Source: Desulfobulbaceae bacterium (GTDB lineage Bacteria; Desulfobacterota; Desulfobulbia; Desulfobulbales; SURF-16). Taken from it: 34,303 nt of DNA. Shown piece by piece: positions 1-10,285 of the stretch. The stretch is from contig QKJV01000143.1 in NCBI GenBank assembly GCA_003249165.1, positions 1 to 34,303 of the forward strand, written 5' to 3'. The notes under the pieces were generated by a model that did not search any database, was not told the DNA's origin, and worked only from the letters and a program-made list of their open reading frames with translations. Position 1 is the first letter of the stretch. The number at the start of each line of letters is the position of its first letter. A program made the translations under genes and the position numbers.

Positions 1-481
1 AAGTGCCTGAAAGGAGCATACCTCCAGTACTGAGATCCTGTATATTAAGCTTGCACTTTTTGGTGTTATACAGAAAAGTAGCCATGCTCCCCTCAGGAAG
101 AGTGATGCGGTAATTTTGTCTTCGCTGAATAAAAAACAATTCGTTCGGAATTTTAAAATAGAGTGAGTCTGATGACGTGGCAAGTAATTCGCAACTGAAA
201 AAGCTCCAGAGTTTTAATTGATTGCGAAAAATTACTTTTATTTTTGAGCGGGATGCCATCCAATCTCTCGGTTTATCGATGACAATTTTGTCGTGATCCA
301 CTTCGATAAGAACCGTTGCACAGGATTGATATCCGTTATGCATCAAGGTAACAAAAATTCTCTTTTCCCGGAGCCAGTTCAGTGTATTAATGATAATGGG
401 CCCGGATCGGTTGTACTCAAAATCAGTACAGTCCATATCCCAACCGAATGGGGCAATGGAGATTTTTTTTTCTGAGGTCAT
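1..481 (-). CDS. PilZ-domain protein, YcgR-like flagellar brake / c-di-GMP effector (C-terminus truncated by window edge)
   Basis: Own translation of the minus strand from ATG at 481: MTSEKKISIAPFGWDMDCTDFEYN...FKIPNELFFIQRRQNYRITLPEG...KLNIQDLSTGGMLLSGT. It has the RRxxYR-type motif and the D-x-S-x-x-G PilZ motif. It is open to the window edge and missing from the supplied ORF track. Confidence 0.8.
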   Translation of the reverse strand, partial: MTSEKKISIAPFGWDMDCTDFEYNRSGPIIINTLNWLREKRIFVTLMHNGYQSCATVLIEVDHDKIVIDKPRDWMASRSKIKVIFRNQLKLWSFFSCELLATSSDSLYFKIPNELFFIQRRQNYRITLPEGSMATFLYNTKKCKLNIQDLSTGGMLLSGT

Positions 482-543
482 AAGAATTATGTTACTGGTT
501 GAAATAAATGAGAATATCATAGCAGATGGAGGAATTGTAATCC

Positions 544-789
544 ATGGAAAGATCCATTGATGCAGAAAAATTCGATCCGGCGGCGATCTGTTTCGGCCTG
601 GATAGAGAAACTGACGAGGTGTCCCTGTATGCTTTTCTCCGGATGTTTACGACCCCTGTCATGTTGAATTCGCTTATTCCCCGTTTATCATCAGATGATA
701 TTGACTTAACTGTTAACTTCCTGACAGGATTAATGAAGAAGTATTTGCGGGAAGATGAGTATCATCGTCTTTTTTTGCAAGAGGAGTAG
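544..789 (+). CDS. conserved-looking small hypothetical protein (81 aa)
   Basis: Complete ORF preceded by a GGAGGA ribosome-binding site; ends 2 nt before the UbiD-family ORF, suggesting translational coupling. Confidence 0.6.
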   Translation: MERSIDAEKFDPAAICFGLDRETDEVSLYAFLRMFTTPVMLNSLIPRLSSDDIDLTVNFLTGLMKKYLREDEYHRLFLQEE

Positions 790-791
790 CC

Positions 792-2570
792 GTGCATCCC
801 CCTATCATGAAAGATCTCCGTTCCTATCTTAATGTCTTGCGTAACGAGTCTGATCTGCTTGAAATTAATGTTGAAGTTGACCCCTATTTGGAAATAGCGG
901 AAATCCATCGGCGGGTAATTGCTCAAGGTGGACCGGCCTTGCTGTTTAATAAAGTGAAAGGTAGCCGATTCCCTATTGCAACTAACCTGTTTGGTACGGG
1001 AAAACGGATGGAAATAGCATTCGGGCATCGGGCCCAGCAGTTTGTCAGTGATCTTGTGCGGGCTGTGGAGAGGCTTATGCCGCCGACTTTCGGCAAATTG
1101 TGGTCCATGCGGGGTCTTGTCCCCCAGGCATTGCGGATAGGGACCAGGATAGTAAGTAATGGCCCTATTTTAGATAATTGTATGCGGCCGCCCAGATTGA
1201 CTGAGTTGCCAATGCTTACATCCTGGAAAACGGATGGGGGGGCCTTTGTGACGTTACCACTGGTGTATACCGAGCACCCGGGAGGGAGGGGACATAATCT
1301 GGGTATGTATCGCATCCAGCGTTATGACGATGAGACAACCGGCATACACTGGCAGATCCATAAAGGAGGGGGATATCACTATAATGAAGCGGAAGCAAGA
1401 AATGAAAGTTTGCCGATGACTTTGTTCATTGGAGGTCCTCCTGCCCTTATCATGGCCGCGATTGCTCCCCTTCCGGAAAACCTTCCCGAATTGATGCTCG
1501 CTTCCTTGCTGCTTGGTGAGAAGTTGCCTATGGTTAAAGATCCGGCCGGTGGACATAATCTGGTGGCAAATGTAGAGTTTGCCGCCAAAGGAGTTGTTCC
1601 CCCTTTTATGCGTCGCCCGGAGGGGCCTTTCGGGGACCATTACGGCTATAATTCACTTACACACGATTATCCGGTCTTCCAGGTTGACCGTCTCTATCAT
1701 CGGAATGACGCAATTTATCCCGCTACAGTTGTCGGGCGGCCTAAGCAGGAAGATTTTTATATAGGCGATTTTCTTCAGGAGCTTCTCTCTCCTCTTTTCC
1801 CCATGGTGATGAGTGGTGTAAAAAGACTCAAAACTTACGGCGAAGCTGGTTTTCATTGTCTCGCTGCCGCCCGAGTGACAGACCGTTATCCGCGGGAAGC
1901 GTTTGCATCCGGCTTGCGAATTTTGGGAGAAGGGCAGCTTTCTTTAACAAAATTTCTCATCATAACGGATGGTGATATTGATATAGATAATTTTTCAACC
2001 CTGTGGGTGCATGTTCTCGAGCGAGTTAACTGGCAACAGGATCTCTTTGTGTTTGCGAATGTGTCCCAGGATACTCTCGACTATACTGGTCCATCGGTTA
2101 ATAATGGTTCTAAGGCGTTGCTCATGGGACTCGGTCGAGAAGCTAAAAATGTGCTCCCCCAAACTTTTCATGGTGAACTGCCTGCCGGTGGCAGAGCCGC
2201 CAAGGCATATTTACCTGGGACTCTCGTCGTTGAGTGTTCTGAATATAATGCGGATAAAAGTTTGCCTGAAAGATTCGCTGCAGAAGCGGTTTTTTCCGAA
2301 TGGCCTGTTGTACTCCTTGTGGATAATTTAAAGGAAGCGACCGTCAGTATGCAGGAGTTTGTCTGGACTTTTTTTACACGTTTTGAGCCCGCAGCTGACA
2401 TTTATTCCAGGAGCCAGACTATCCAACGGTATCATGTCGGGTTGACTCCGCCAATAATCTTTGATTGCCGTATGAAACCCTGGTATCCACATGTGCTTGA
2501 GGTTGATCCAGATACTGAAAAACTTGTGAATAAAAAAATTGACTCACTGTTACCAAGCAATCTGCGCTGA
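792..2570 (+). CDS. UbiD family (3-octaprenyl-4-hydroxybenzoate-type) decarboxylase
   Basis: 592-aa ORF with UbiD-like features (MKDLRSYLNVL..., GMYRIQRYDDETTGIHWQIHKGG, EGPFGDHYGYNS, EAVFSEWPVVLLVDN). GTG start at 792 sits behind GAGGAG; an in-frame ATG at 807 is an alternative. Confidence 0.92.
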   Translation: MHPPIMKDLRSYLNVLRNESDLLEINVEVDPYLEIAEIHRRVIAQGGPALLFNKVKGSRFPIATNLFGTGKRMEIAFGHRAQQFVSDLVRAVERLMPPTFGKLWSMRGLVPQALRIGTRIVSNGPILDNCMRPPRLTELPMLTSWKTDGGAFVTLPLVYTEHPGGRGHNLGMYRIQRYDDETTGIHWQIHKGGGYHYNEAEARNESLPMTLFIGGPPALIMAAIAPLPENLPELMLASLLLGEKLPMVKDPAGGHNLVANVEFAAKGVVPPFMRRPEGPFGDHYGYNSLTHDYPVFQVDRLYHRNDAIYPATVVGRPKQEDFYIGDFLQELLSPLFPMVMSGVKRLKTYGEAGFHCLAAARVTDRYPREAFASGLRILGEGQLSLTKFLIITDGDIDIDNFSTLWVHVLERVNWQQDLFVFANVSQDTLDYTGPSVNNGSKALLMGLGREAKNVLPQTFHGELPAGGRAAKAYLPGTLVVECSEYNADKSLPERFAAEAVFSEWPVVLLVDNLKEATVSMQEFVWTFFTRFEPAADIYSRSQTIQRYHVGLTPPIIFDCRMKPWYPHVLEVDPDTEKLVNKKIDSLLPSNLR

Positions 2571-2664
2571 TGTTATTTTAAAACTAATTTTCTTAATACT
2601 TAATTGGTTGTTTACCGAAAGATTAAAAAAAAGATTCATCATCTTTAAGGCCGCGTTCTTTTAT

Positions 2665-2691
2665 TAAAGTTTAATTTTTTTTTGACGATAT
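2665..2691 (+). promoter_or_regulatory. sigma-28 (FliA) type promoter
   Basis: TAAAGTTT - 11 nt - GACGATAT, against the consensus TAAAGTTT-N11-GCCGATAA; 78 bp upstream of the ATG at 2769. Confidence 0.75.
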
Positions 2692-2768
2692 AGTAAATTG
2701 AAGTTATTTTAGTAATATATATAATAATCAATTGGGCATCATGGACAAATCCTGCGTGGAGGGATGAC

Positions 2769-3203
2769 ATGAAGATCACTAATCTTCAGGGCTCACAAAA
2801 TATAGGTCAGTCTGAACAGAAAAGAGCAAAAAATGTGTCTGGGGCTGATTTTAAGGATTTGCTTGACGCAGAATTGCTCTCTGTTTCTTCCTCATCGAAG
2901 CTGGAGCACACTTCGGGAGTTTCTCCAGTTGGACAATTAGCTGCAGGTTTACGCATTGAAAGTCTTTCGGTTGCCGAAGCGACTATAGACAGTTTGGAAT
3001 CTTTTGGTTCTGCTTTGAATAATTTAGAGCTGCCTACAGAAGATCTTGAACCTTATATTACAGCCCTGGAGGAAGAAACTGGTTCAATACTTGATCTGAA
3101 AGATAAGCTTCCCGCAGAAGATCCACTTGCCAAGTTGCTTGATCGAGTCGCTACTGTATCATACATTGAGGTCGCGAAGTATAGGAGAGGAGATTATCAG
3201 TAG
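2769..3203 (+). CDS. uncharacterised 144-aa protein, probably a member of the flagellar (sigma-28) regulon
   Basis: Complete ORF with a GGAGGG ribosome-binding site and an upstream sigma-28-like promoter; C-terminus EVAKYRRGDYQ. No assigned family recognised. Confidence 0.75.
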   Translation: MKITNLQGSQNIGQSEQKRAKNVSGADFKDLLDAELLSVSSSSKLEHTSGVSPVGQLAAGLRIESLSVAEATIDSLESFGSALNNLELPTEDLEPYITALEEETGSILDLKDKLPAEDPLAKLLDRVATVSYIEVAKYRRGDYQ

Positions 3204-3243
3204 TCTCCAGTCTTTTTCGTTTCATAGACTACCAAATAAATGA

Positions 3244-3960
3244 ATGAAAGAACGCCTGCAGAAAATACTTGCCCGTGCTGGGGCTGGTTCCAGGCGTGGA
3301 GTTGAACAGTATATCCTAGACGGAAGAGTTTCGGTCGACGGCAGAGTTGTGTCGGATATGGGAATCAAGCTCGATCCCGTTGATCATGAGATCTGTCTGG
3401 ACGGTAAACCAGTCCTTTCCCCTGAAGAAAAAATCTATATTCTGCTTAATAAACCGGTTGGTTACGTGACCACGTTAAGCGACCCGCAAGGCCGACGGAT
3501 TGTTTCCTCGCTTCTTGTTGGTATCAAACAACGTGTTTTTCCGGTGGGCAGATTGGACCTCGATACGGAGGGCGCCCTGTTGCTGACAAACGATGGTGAT
3601 TTGGCGCAGCGTATATTACATCCGAGTTTCGAAGTTACTAAAACCTATGAGGCTAAAGTCCTTGGGTGTCCCTTGCCTGAGAGCTTGGAGAGGTTAGCTT
3701 CGGGTATTGAGATGGAAGGACGGCGTACTTCACCGGCTAGCTTAAGAATTCTGCGCGCTTCTTCACGTTTTTCCGTTATAGAAATTACTATTCATGAAGG
3801 AAGAAAACGCCAGGTTAGAAAGATGTTTGCTGCTATCGGGCATCGCGTAATTGCCCTGAAGCGGACAGCTTATGGAAAATTAAAATTGGGGAATCTTCCT
3901 TCTGGGAAATTCAGGATACTGAACAAAAAGGATATCGAAAAAATCTTCGCTCCTAAATAA
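3244..3960 (+). CDS. RsuA/RluB/RluE/RluF-family pseudouridine synthase
   Basis: S4 domain N-terminus (ERLQKILARAGAGSRRGVEQYILDGRVSVDG), catalytic region VGRLDLDTEGALLLTNDGDLAQRILHP, EGRKRQVRKMFAAIGHRV. Most RluB-like. Confidence 0.93.
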   Translation: MKERLQKILARAGAGSRRGVEQYILDGRVSVDGRVVSDMGIKLDPVDHEICLDGKPVLSPEEKIYILLNKPVGYVTTLSDPQGRRIVSSLLVGIKQRVFPVGRLDLDTEGALLLTNDGDLAQRILHPSFEVTKTYEAKVLGCPLPESLERLASGIEMEGRRTSPASLRILRASSRFSVIEITIHEGRKRQVRKMFAAIGHRVIALKRTAYGKLKLGNLPSGKFRILNKKDIEKIFAPK

Positions 3961-4200
3961 GTTGAATGTTCTTTCGAAGAAGATTTTTTTTGCAAAATGC
4001 CTTTACATTGATTCGGTTATCTGTATAAGATATTTTTGTGAATGTAGAAAATTGAAGCAATGTCAGGAAGTTAGATGCTTACTTGCCGCAGCTCGGTCTA
4101 CTATTTACATATTTCAATGCTATAATAAATTACCTAGCCCGTTACATATATAAACTGATTGTGTAACATTTTTTGTAACTGATACGTTCGGGAGACCAGG

Positions 4201-4482
4201 ATGAACAAATCAGAATTAATCGAGGCCATCGCCCTACAGGAAAATTTGCCTCATAGAGAAGCCAGCTCAATTACCAACACTATTCTGGAAACCATGATTG
4301 AGACGCTCGCATCCGGTGAAAGTATTGAGATCAGAGGCTTTGGCAGCTTTGTCATAAAGGAATATGAATCCTATCAAGGGCGCAATCCAAAGACAGGAGA
4401 GAAAATTGAGGTACCTCCGAAAAAGCTCCCTTTTTTCAAAGTTGGTAAAGAATTAAAAGAGCGAGTTAATCAAAGCAGCTGA
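4201..4482 (+). CDS. HU/IHF family DNA-binding protein, IHF beta-like
   Basis: 93 aa; IEIRGFGSFVIKEYESYQGRNPKTGEKIEVPPKKLPFFKVGKELKERVN is diagnostic of HU/IHF. Confidence 0.93.
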   Translation: MNKSELIEAIALQENLPHREASSITNTILETMIETLASGESIEIRGFGSFVIKEYESYQGRNPKTGEKIEVPPKKLPFFKVGKELKERVNQSS

Positions 4483-4507
4483 TTCCGGGGAAGACTCTGC
4501 CGCTATA

Positions 4508-4555
4508 TTTCCGGTTCCTTCCTTCTTTCGATCCGAATTTTGAAGGAACCGGAAA
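4508..4555. terminator. putative bidirectional terminator stem-loop between convergent ihf-like and rimO genes
   Basis: Perfect 14-bp inverted repeat tttccggttccttc (4508-4521) / gaaggaaccggaaa (4542-4555) in the convergent intergenic gap; poor T-tract. Confidence 0.6.
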
Positions 4556-4568
4556 GTACAACGCAATA

Positions 4569-5906
4569 TTAACTAATCTCGCCTACCAGATCATAAGGAT
4601 GCGCTTCCGTTATTTTTACCGGAACGATATCACCTGCTGCGCATTGCCCATCTGTTATATAAACACAACCATCTATTTCCGGAGCTTGAAACATCGCCCT
4701 TCCTTCAAGAAGAAGATCTGTTTCACTGCTGTATCCTTCGACCAGCACAGGAATAGTTTTACCGACAAATTCTTTGTTTTTAGCAAGTGAAATTTGGGAT
4801 TGTAAATTCATCAGATAATCATACCGTTCCTGTTTTACATTTTCAGGACACTGATCAGGAAAAAACTCAGCAGCACATCCTTCCTCGTTTGAATATGTAA
4901 AAATCCCGACATTGCTCAATTTATAGGTTTTGAGAAAAAGGGCGACCTCCTCAATATCTCGGTCTGTTTCGCCTGGAAACCCAACGATAAATGTTGTCCT
5001 TATAGCAGCATCAGGAATTTTGTTTAGGATACGCTCGACAAGATTGTGAGCCTCTTTCGCGGTAAAGGGACGATTCATTTGTTTAAGAATTTTGCTGCTT
5101 ATATGTTGTAAAGGAATATCAAGATAGTTAAGGAGGCGACGCTCTTCAGCCATGAGTGCCAAGAGGTCATCGCTGATTCGATTAGGATAGAGATAAAGCA
5201 GACGAAGCCACTGGACGGTGCATGCAGAGAGTATTTTTTTTATTAAAGTATAGAGATTAGTATTTCTCTGTCCAAGGTCAATGCCGTATGATGTTACATC
5301 TTGTCCAATAAGTGTTAATTCTTTTACCCCGTTTTTGCATAATCTATCAGCCTCTCTCGCCAGATCATCAATGTGGCGACTTCGTAAAGGCCCTCTTATA
5401 GATGGAATCAGGCAATAGGAGCATCGGTTGGAACACCCCTCGGAAATTTTGAGATATGCACGATGCGAGGGGGTGGAAACTTTTCTTGCTGCCCGTGAAT
5501 CCATCAGATATCTCTTCTCAGGAAGAATTATTTTGTTTCTTTGTTCGCCAACTGATAGTTGATCAACGAGCCTGGCAATCTCACTGCAGCCATCTACGCC
5601 AACAAAGAGGTCTACTTCAGGCAGCTCCTTGATAAGTTCATGCTTGTACCTTTGAACCATGCATCCACAAACAACAAGCCTTGTACCCGGTTTTTGCAAT
5701 TTAACCTGACCCAAAAGGATTATCTGTTCTATTGCCTCCTCAACTGCTGACTGGATAAAACCGCAGGTGTTTATCAATAAAAGATCTGCCTCTTCCGGAT
5801 AATGGCATATCGTGTAATCAACTGTAGAAAGTTGCGCGAGAATAATTTCTGAATCAACAAGATTTTTTGGGCAGCCCAAACTTACTAAATAAAGATTTTT
5901 TGCCAT
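4569..5906 (-). CDS. rimO: ribosomal protein S12 methylthiotransferase RimO
   Basis: MAKNLYLVSLGCPKNLVDSE N-terminus, radical SAM motif CSNRCSYCLIP, C-terminal TRAM-like region. Confidence 0.95.
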   Translation of the reverse strand: MAKNLYLVSLGCPKNLVDSEIILAQLSTVDYTICHYPEEADLLLINTCGFIQSAVEEAIEQIILLGQVKLQKPGTRLVVCGCMVQRYKHELIKELPEVDLFVGVDGCSEIARLVDQLSVGEQRNKIILPEKRYLMDSRAARKVSTPSHRAYLKISEGCSNRCSYCLIPSIRGPLRSRHIDDLAREADRLCKNGVKELTLIGQDVTSYGIDLGQRNTNLYTLIKKILSACTVQWLRLLYLYPNRISDDLLALMAEERRLLNYLDIPLQHISSKILKQMNRPFTAKEAHNLVERILNKIPDAAIRTTFIVGFPGETDRDIEEVALFLKTYKLSNVGIFTYSNEEGCAAEFFPDQCPENVKQERYDYLMNLQSQISLAKNKEFVGKTIPVLVEGYSSETDLLLEGRAMFQAPEIDGCVYITDGQCAAGDIVPVKITEAHPYDLVGEIS

Positions 5907-6063
5907 AATTAATTAACGTTTTAAGCGTCGCAATAGTTTGTAGTTTATAACTAATAAAATGAAATTTTGTGAGAGCTGTGTAACTGTAAGAGTTCGAAAA
6001 TTACGGATAGTTTCTTATTGAAAAAAAATAGAGTTTTTTCCCAATGCAATTGCGATTTATTCC

Positions 6064-6789
6064 TTAGCAGATGATAGAAGAGGCGAATTCAGACAGACAA
6101 GCAAATACTTTACGGCTCTTTTTGTGAAAAGATTTATGAGTAAATACAGAATGCCATTTCTCATGGTATAATTCATCTGAAACGAGCATCGCTGAGGTCA
6201 GCGTGATGCCACGGAAAGACGCAACAGTACATAAAGCAGAAAATTCCATGTCTGCAGCCATTACCCCTTGTTGGCCATAAGTTTCAATTTTATTCCTCGT
6301 TTCACGATAAGGAGCATCAGTTGTCCAGATTGGCCCTTCTTTGACCGGGTATCCTTTTTTCTGGAGAAATTCCCGCAACTGTTTCCGAATAGTTGGATCC
6401 GATGCCGCCGGTTTTTCCAGTGGGTAGTGTTTTGATGTTCCTTCTTCGCTGATAGACCATGTCGGGAGAAATATATCTTGCATACATAGCTGGGGGACTA
6501 GCGATCCACACCATCCATAGACAATAATATTCCTGCATCCAAGTGCAATAAGTTTTTCAAGTACAATGACTGCAGCTGGAGAGCCTAATGCCGGCCCCGC
6601 CCAAAATATACTATTATATTCCGGAATTTCGAAAAGATTGCTGTTGAAGAGCGGGTGTTGTTGTGCCTTGAGTTTTCTCGCTAAACTGGTAATGCTTCTG
6701 GTGTCTCCTGGATTGACAAATAAGAGAGCAGGTTTTGAAATGATGACTTCTTGAGTGAGACGGCTAGGATTGAGAATACAATCGGACAT
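6064..6789 (-). CDS. nucleoside phosphorylase (PNP/UDP phosphorylase family)
   Basis: 241 aa; WAGPALGSPAAVIVLEKLIALGCRNIIVYGWCGSL and GVMAADMEFSALCTVASFRGI are typical of the PNP_UDP fold. Confidence 0.85.
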   Translation of the reverse strand: MSDCILNPSRLTQEVIISKPALLFVNPGDTRSITSLARKLKAQQHPLFNSNLFEIPEYNSIFWAGPALGSPAAVIVLEKLIALGCRNIIVYGWCGSLVPQLCMQDIFLPTWSISEEGTSKHYPLEKPAASDPTIRKQLREFLQKKGYPVKEGPIWTTDAPYRETRNKIETYGQQGVMAADMEFSALCTVASFRGITLTSAMLVSDELYHEKWHSVFTHKSFHKKSRKVFACLSEFASSIIC

Positions 6790-6803
6790 GGATATTAGAA
6801 TAA

Positions 6804-6834
6804 AAAAAGACCGCAGACGTATCTGCGGTCTTTT
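6804..6834 (-). terminator. Rho-independent terminator downstream of atpE
   Basis: aaaaagaccgcagacgtatctgcggtctttt: GC-rich hairpin flanked by A/T runs on both sides, about 29 bp past the atpE stop. Confidence 0.85.
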
Positions 6835-6862
6835 AAAAAACTGACAACCTGCTTATTCGAAA

Positions 6863-7225
<363 letters not shown>

Positions 7226-7277
7226 TTAAAGAAACGTTATTATTTTGGCCTTCTTTTACAAAGAACTTATCTGTTGA

Positions 7278-8000
7278 TTAATGTGCGTGCTCCATGGCAC
7301 CCTGACAGTAGAGAATCGAAAGCAGTACGAAAACCATGGTCTGAACAACGGAAACCAGTACACCAAGGCAGAGAATAGGCAGCGGTCCGAAAAAAGCTCC
7401 ATACAACATGAAGAGAATTGCAAGCAGTGTCTCTTTTGCCATGATGTTACCGAAAAGCCTGATGGAGAGTGAAAGGATACGAGCCAGGTTACTGATTAAT
7501 TCGATGGGCAGCATCAGAGGGATGAGCGCTACCATCGGACCGGTAAAATGGTTGATATACTTAATACCATGGTGTTTGAGACCAAGAATGTGGTGAGTTA
7601 CCCACACAATCAGAGTCATTCCAAGAGTAATATTAAGATTTGAGGTGGGGGACATGAAACCAGGCATAAGACCCATAAGGTTGGCGATCAGGATATAAAA
7701 AGCAAAAGTTGCTATCATCGGAAACATCATGGAAGCCCGTTCCGCACCCATCTGATCTGCCATGTAGCTCTCAATTCCGCCTACGCATACTTCCCAGAAA
7801 TTCTGTTTTCCGTTCGGAATGAGTTCCATCTTCCCCAGTGTAAGCTTTGGCGTGATTATAAGAATCGCCATTGCAAGCCAGGTATAGGTCAGATGCGGGG
7901 ACACGAGTTTGGCGAGCAGGGTTTCGCCGACCAGTGTATGGGGAACTGGGAGCCCCAGCGCCTGCAGAATCACTGAAATAAACAGTATCGGATGTTCCAT
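7278..8000 (-). CDS. atpB: ATP synthase Fo subunit a
   Basis: 240 aa; LISNLARILSLSIRLFGNIMAKETLLA contains the conserved stator arginine region. Confidence 0.95.
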   Translation of the reverse strand: MEHPILFISVILQALGLPVPHTLVGETLLAKLVSPHLTYTWLAMAILIITPKLTLGKMELIPNGKQNFWEVCVGGIESYMADQMGAERASMMFPMIATFAFYILIANLMGLMPGFMSPTSNLNITLGMTLIVWVTHHILGLKHHGIKYINHFTGPMVALIPLMLPIELISNLARILSLSIRLFGNIMAKETLLAILFMLYGAFFGPLPILCLGVLVSVVQTMVFVLLSILYCQGAMEHAH

Positions 8001-8009
8001 GATTTTCTC

Positions 8010-8435
8010 CTAAGCCTCTTTGGCTGTGAAATAAAACTTTCGAACTACGCTCGCCATGGTAAGGCCAATGCTGACAACAACCACGGACAAGCCCATTAAT
8101 AACCCTAATGGATGAACTATATGTTTACTTACCAGAATATACAGAACCAAAGCAAGCGCCGTAAGTCTGGCATAATATTTAAAATAAAATTTTACTTTAG
8201 CGCGTTGTACCTTGCCGCTGAGCAATAACCTTCCCTGGAGGAAATCTTTCAGATCTTTCTTGAGAAAGAAATAACTGATATTTGCTACCAAACCACCTAT
8301 AAGAACACTTTTTGCCATGATCCCCGGATAAAATATCCAAGCCAACACAGAAAATGTTATTGCTAGTAGCCAGTTTAGTATTCCCACCCGATGGATTGGA
8401 AACTCATCCTGGCTCCTGTCTGGAATGCTATTCAT
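8010..8435 (-). CDS. ATP synthase subunit I-like membrane protein
   Basis: 141 aa, four predicted hydrophobic segments, located immediately upstream of atpB. Confidence 0.75.
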   Translation of the reverse strand: MNSIPDRSQDEFPIHRVGILNWLLAITFSVLAWIFYPGIMAKSVLIGGLVANISYFFLKKDLKDFLQGRLLLSGKVQRAKVKFYFKYYARLTALALVLYILVSKHIVHPLGLLMGLSVVVVSIGLTMASVVRKFYFTAKEA

Positions 8436-8701
8436 TAAAGATCCTTGCGTTTAGATATCTGATAGAGGTTTTTAAAACCTGCGACGATACCAAATGCTAA
8501 AAATATTAATGTCAGATATGGACTAGTTTTCCCGTTAAATACTTTTTGATCCAGATAATAGCCAATTCCAAGCCCGATAAATATACTGGAGCACATATGA
8601 AGCCCGATGGTGCCGAAGACACTCATCACCTTCATCCATTCTTTACGGTTTCCAGCCATCTCAGTTTCCCTGATAAGCCCAAAGCCAGCTTGAATCTGCA
8701 A
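8435..8701 (-). CDS. AtpZ/AtpI family protein
   Basis: Two TM segments with GLGIGYYLDQKVFNGKTSPYLTLIFLAFGIVAGFKNLYQ, typical AtpZ/AtpI; 1-nt junction with the next ORF. Actual start may be the internal ATG at MAGNRKEW. Confidence 0.8.
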   Translation of the reverse strand: MQIQAGFGLIRETEMAGNRKEWMKVMSVFGTIGLHMCSSIFIGLGIGYYLDQKVFNGKTSPYLTLIFLAFGIVAGFKNLYQISKRKDL

Positions 8702-8738
8702 TTATCACGGTTTTGGACCAAAGTCAACGATTTTCAAA

Positions 8739-10028
8739 TTAATTTTGTATTTTTTTGAATGACCATTCAGTCATTTCAAGGGTTTTTGCCAAGTCTTCCG
8801 GGCTATGCGCCGCTGAGAGAAACATGGCTTCAAACTGTGAAGGGGCAAGGTAAATTCCTTGTTCCAGCATTTCACGATAAAATTTTGCGTACTTTTGCGC
8901 ATCAGCCGTCATTGCCGCATTGAAATCAGCTATAGGGCCTTTACCAAAAAATAAGGTCATAACAGACCCCTGCCTGTTGAGTGTTACCTCACCGAAATAT
9001 TTGTCGGCTAGTTCTTGCAGATTATTTGCAAATCCGGCGGATTTTTGCTCGAGATCTTCATAAAAACCGGGGTTCTTAAGTATCTTCAAAGTTGCAATCC
9101 CGGCAGACATGGCAAGGGGGTTACCTGATAAGGTTCCCGCCTGGTAAACGGGGCCAAGTGGAGCGATCAGAGACATAATTTCCTTTTTGCCCCCGTAAGC
9201 ACCTACAGGTAGTCCGCCACCGATAATCTTGCCCAGACAGGTAAGGTCTGGCAAGATACCAAACTTCTGCTGTGCTCCTCCATAACTGACCCTGAAACCG
9301 GTAATTACTTCGTCAAAGATCAATACAATTCCTAGTTCACTGGTGAGAGCTCTGAGTTTTTCAAGAAATCCCTTGGCTGGCAGAACAACGCCCATATTGC
9401 CCGCCACAGGTTCGACAATAACACAGGCAATATCAAGTGATTCGTCGCGAAGAGTTTTTTCAAGGATGTCTTCGTTGTTATAAGGAATGGAGATGGTGTT
9501 CCGGACGATGTCCTCAGGAACACCTGGACTGCCTGGAATTCCAAGGGTAATTATGCCGGAACCTGCCTTAACCAGAAATGAATCGGCGTGACCGTGGTAA
9601 CAGCCATCAAATTTGATAATCATTTTCCTGCCGGTATAGCCCCTGGCAAGACGTACAGCACTCATGGTTGCTTCTGTGCCAGAGTTTACAAACCGCACCA
9701 TGTCAATGGAAGGGACGGCTTCTGTCACCAACTCGGCCAACTCAACTTCCAGGGGGCAGGGGGCGCCAAAGCTCGTTCCATTGGCCATGGCGTTTTGGAT
9801 TGCTTCGATAACAGCAGGATGATTATGTCCCAGAATCATAGGCCCCCATGAGCAGACGAAATCAATGTATTCATTCCCGTCGGCATCATAAATTTTTGCT
9901 CCTGAAGCGCGTTTGATGAATCTTGGGTCGCAGCCTACAGATTTGCAGGCCCTAACGGGGCTGTTAACACCACCGGGAATATAGCGCTGTGCTTGAGCAA
10001 ACAAGGAATCTGATGTCGATGTATTCAT
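8739..10028 (-). CDS. hemL: glutamate-1-semialdehyde 2,1-aminomutase
   Basis: 429 aa; class III aminotransferase with [68 protein letters not shown]. Confidence 0.97.
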   Translation of the reverse strand: MNTSTSDSLFAQAQRYIPGGVNSPVRACKSVGCDPRFIKRASGAKIYDADGNEYIDFVCSWGPMILGHNHPAVIEAIQNAMANGTSFGAPCPLEVELAELVTEAVPSIDMVRFVNSGTEATMSAVRLARGYTGRKMIIKFDGCYHGHADSFLVKAGSGIITLGIPGSPGVPEDIVRNTISIPYNNEDILEKTLRDESLDIACVIVEPVAGNMGVVLPAKGFLEKLRALTSELGIVLIFDEVITGFRVSYGGAQQKFGILPDLTCLGKIIGGGLPVGAYGGKKEIMSLIAPLGPVYQAGTLSGNPLAMSAGIATLKILKNPGFYEDLEQKSAGFANNLQELADKYFGEVTLNRQGSVMTLFFGKGPIADFNAAMTADAQKYAKFYREMLEQGIYLAPSQFEAMFLSAAHSPEDLAKTLEMTEWSFKKIQN

Positions 10029-10285
10029 GGGTTCTCCTCACCAAACGTATCCTGATTTATTGCTTGAGCAACAAATGGAAGCGGAGTGTCGCGCAGAATT
10101 TTACATTCACACTATTCATTATTAAATGTAAGCCCCGGAAAGCAAATATTTTGCTGTCGGGAGCGAGAGGCTGATTTGCCAGTGGGAGGCACTATAGCAC
10201 GCTTGCACCCGGCATGTCAAAGTGTAAAGGTGTGAACTTTTACAGTGCTTGCAGAGTTTTGAATTGCCATATATAGTGAGTAATT

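Noticed and set aside
3962-4153. 63-aa ORF between the pseudouridine synthase and ihf-like genes
   Set aside because: Low-quality Cys-rich translation in an AT-rich promoter-like region; no RBS.
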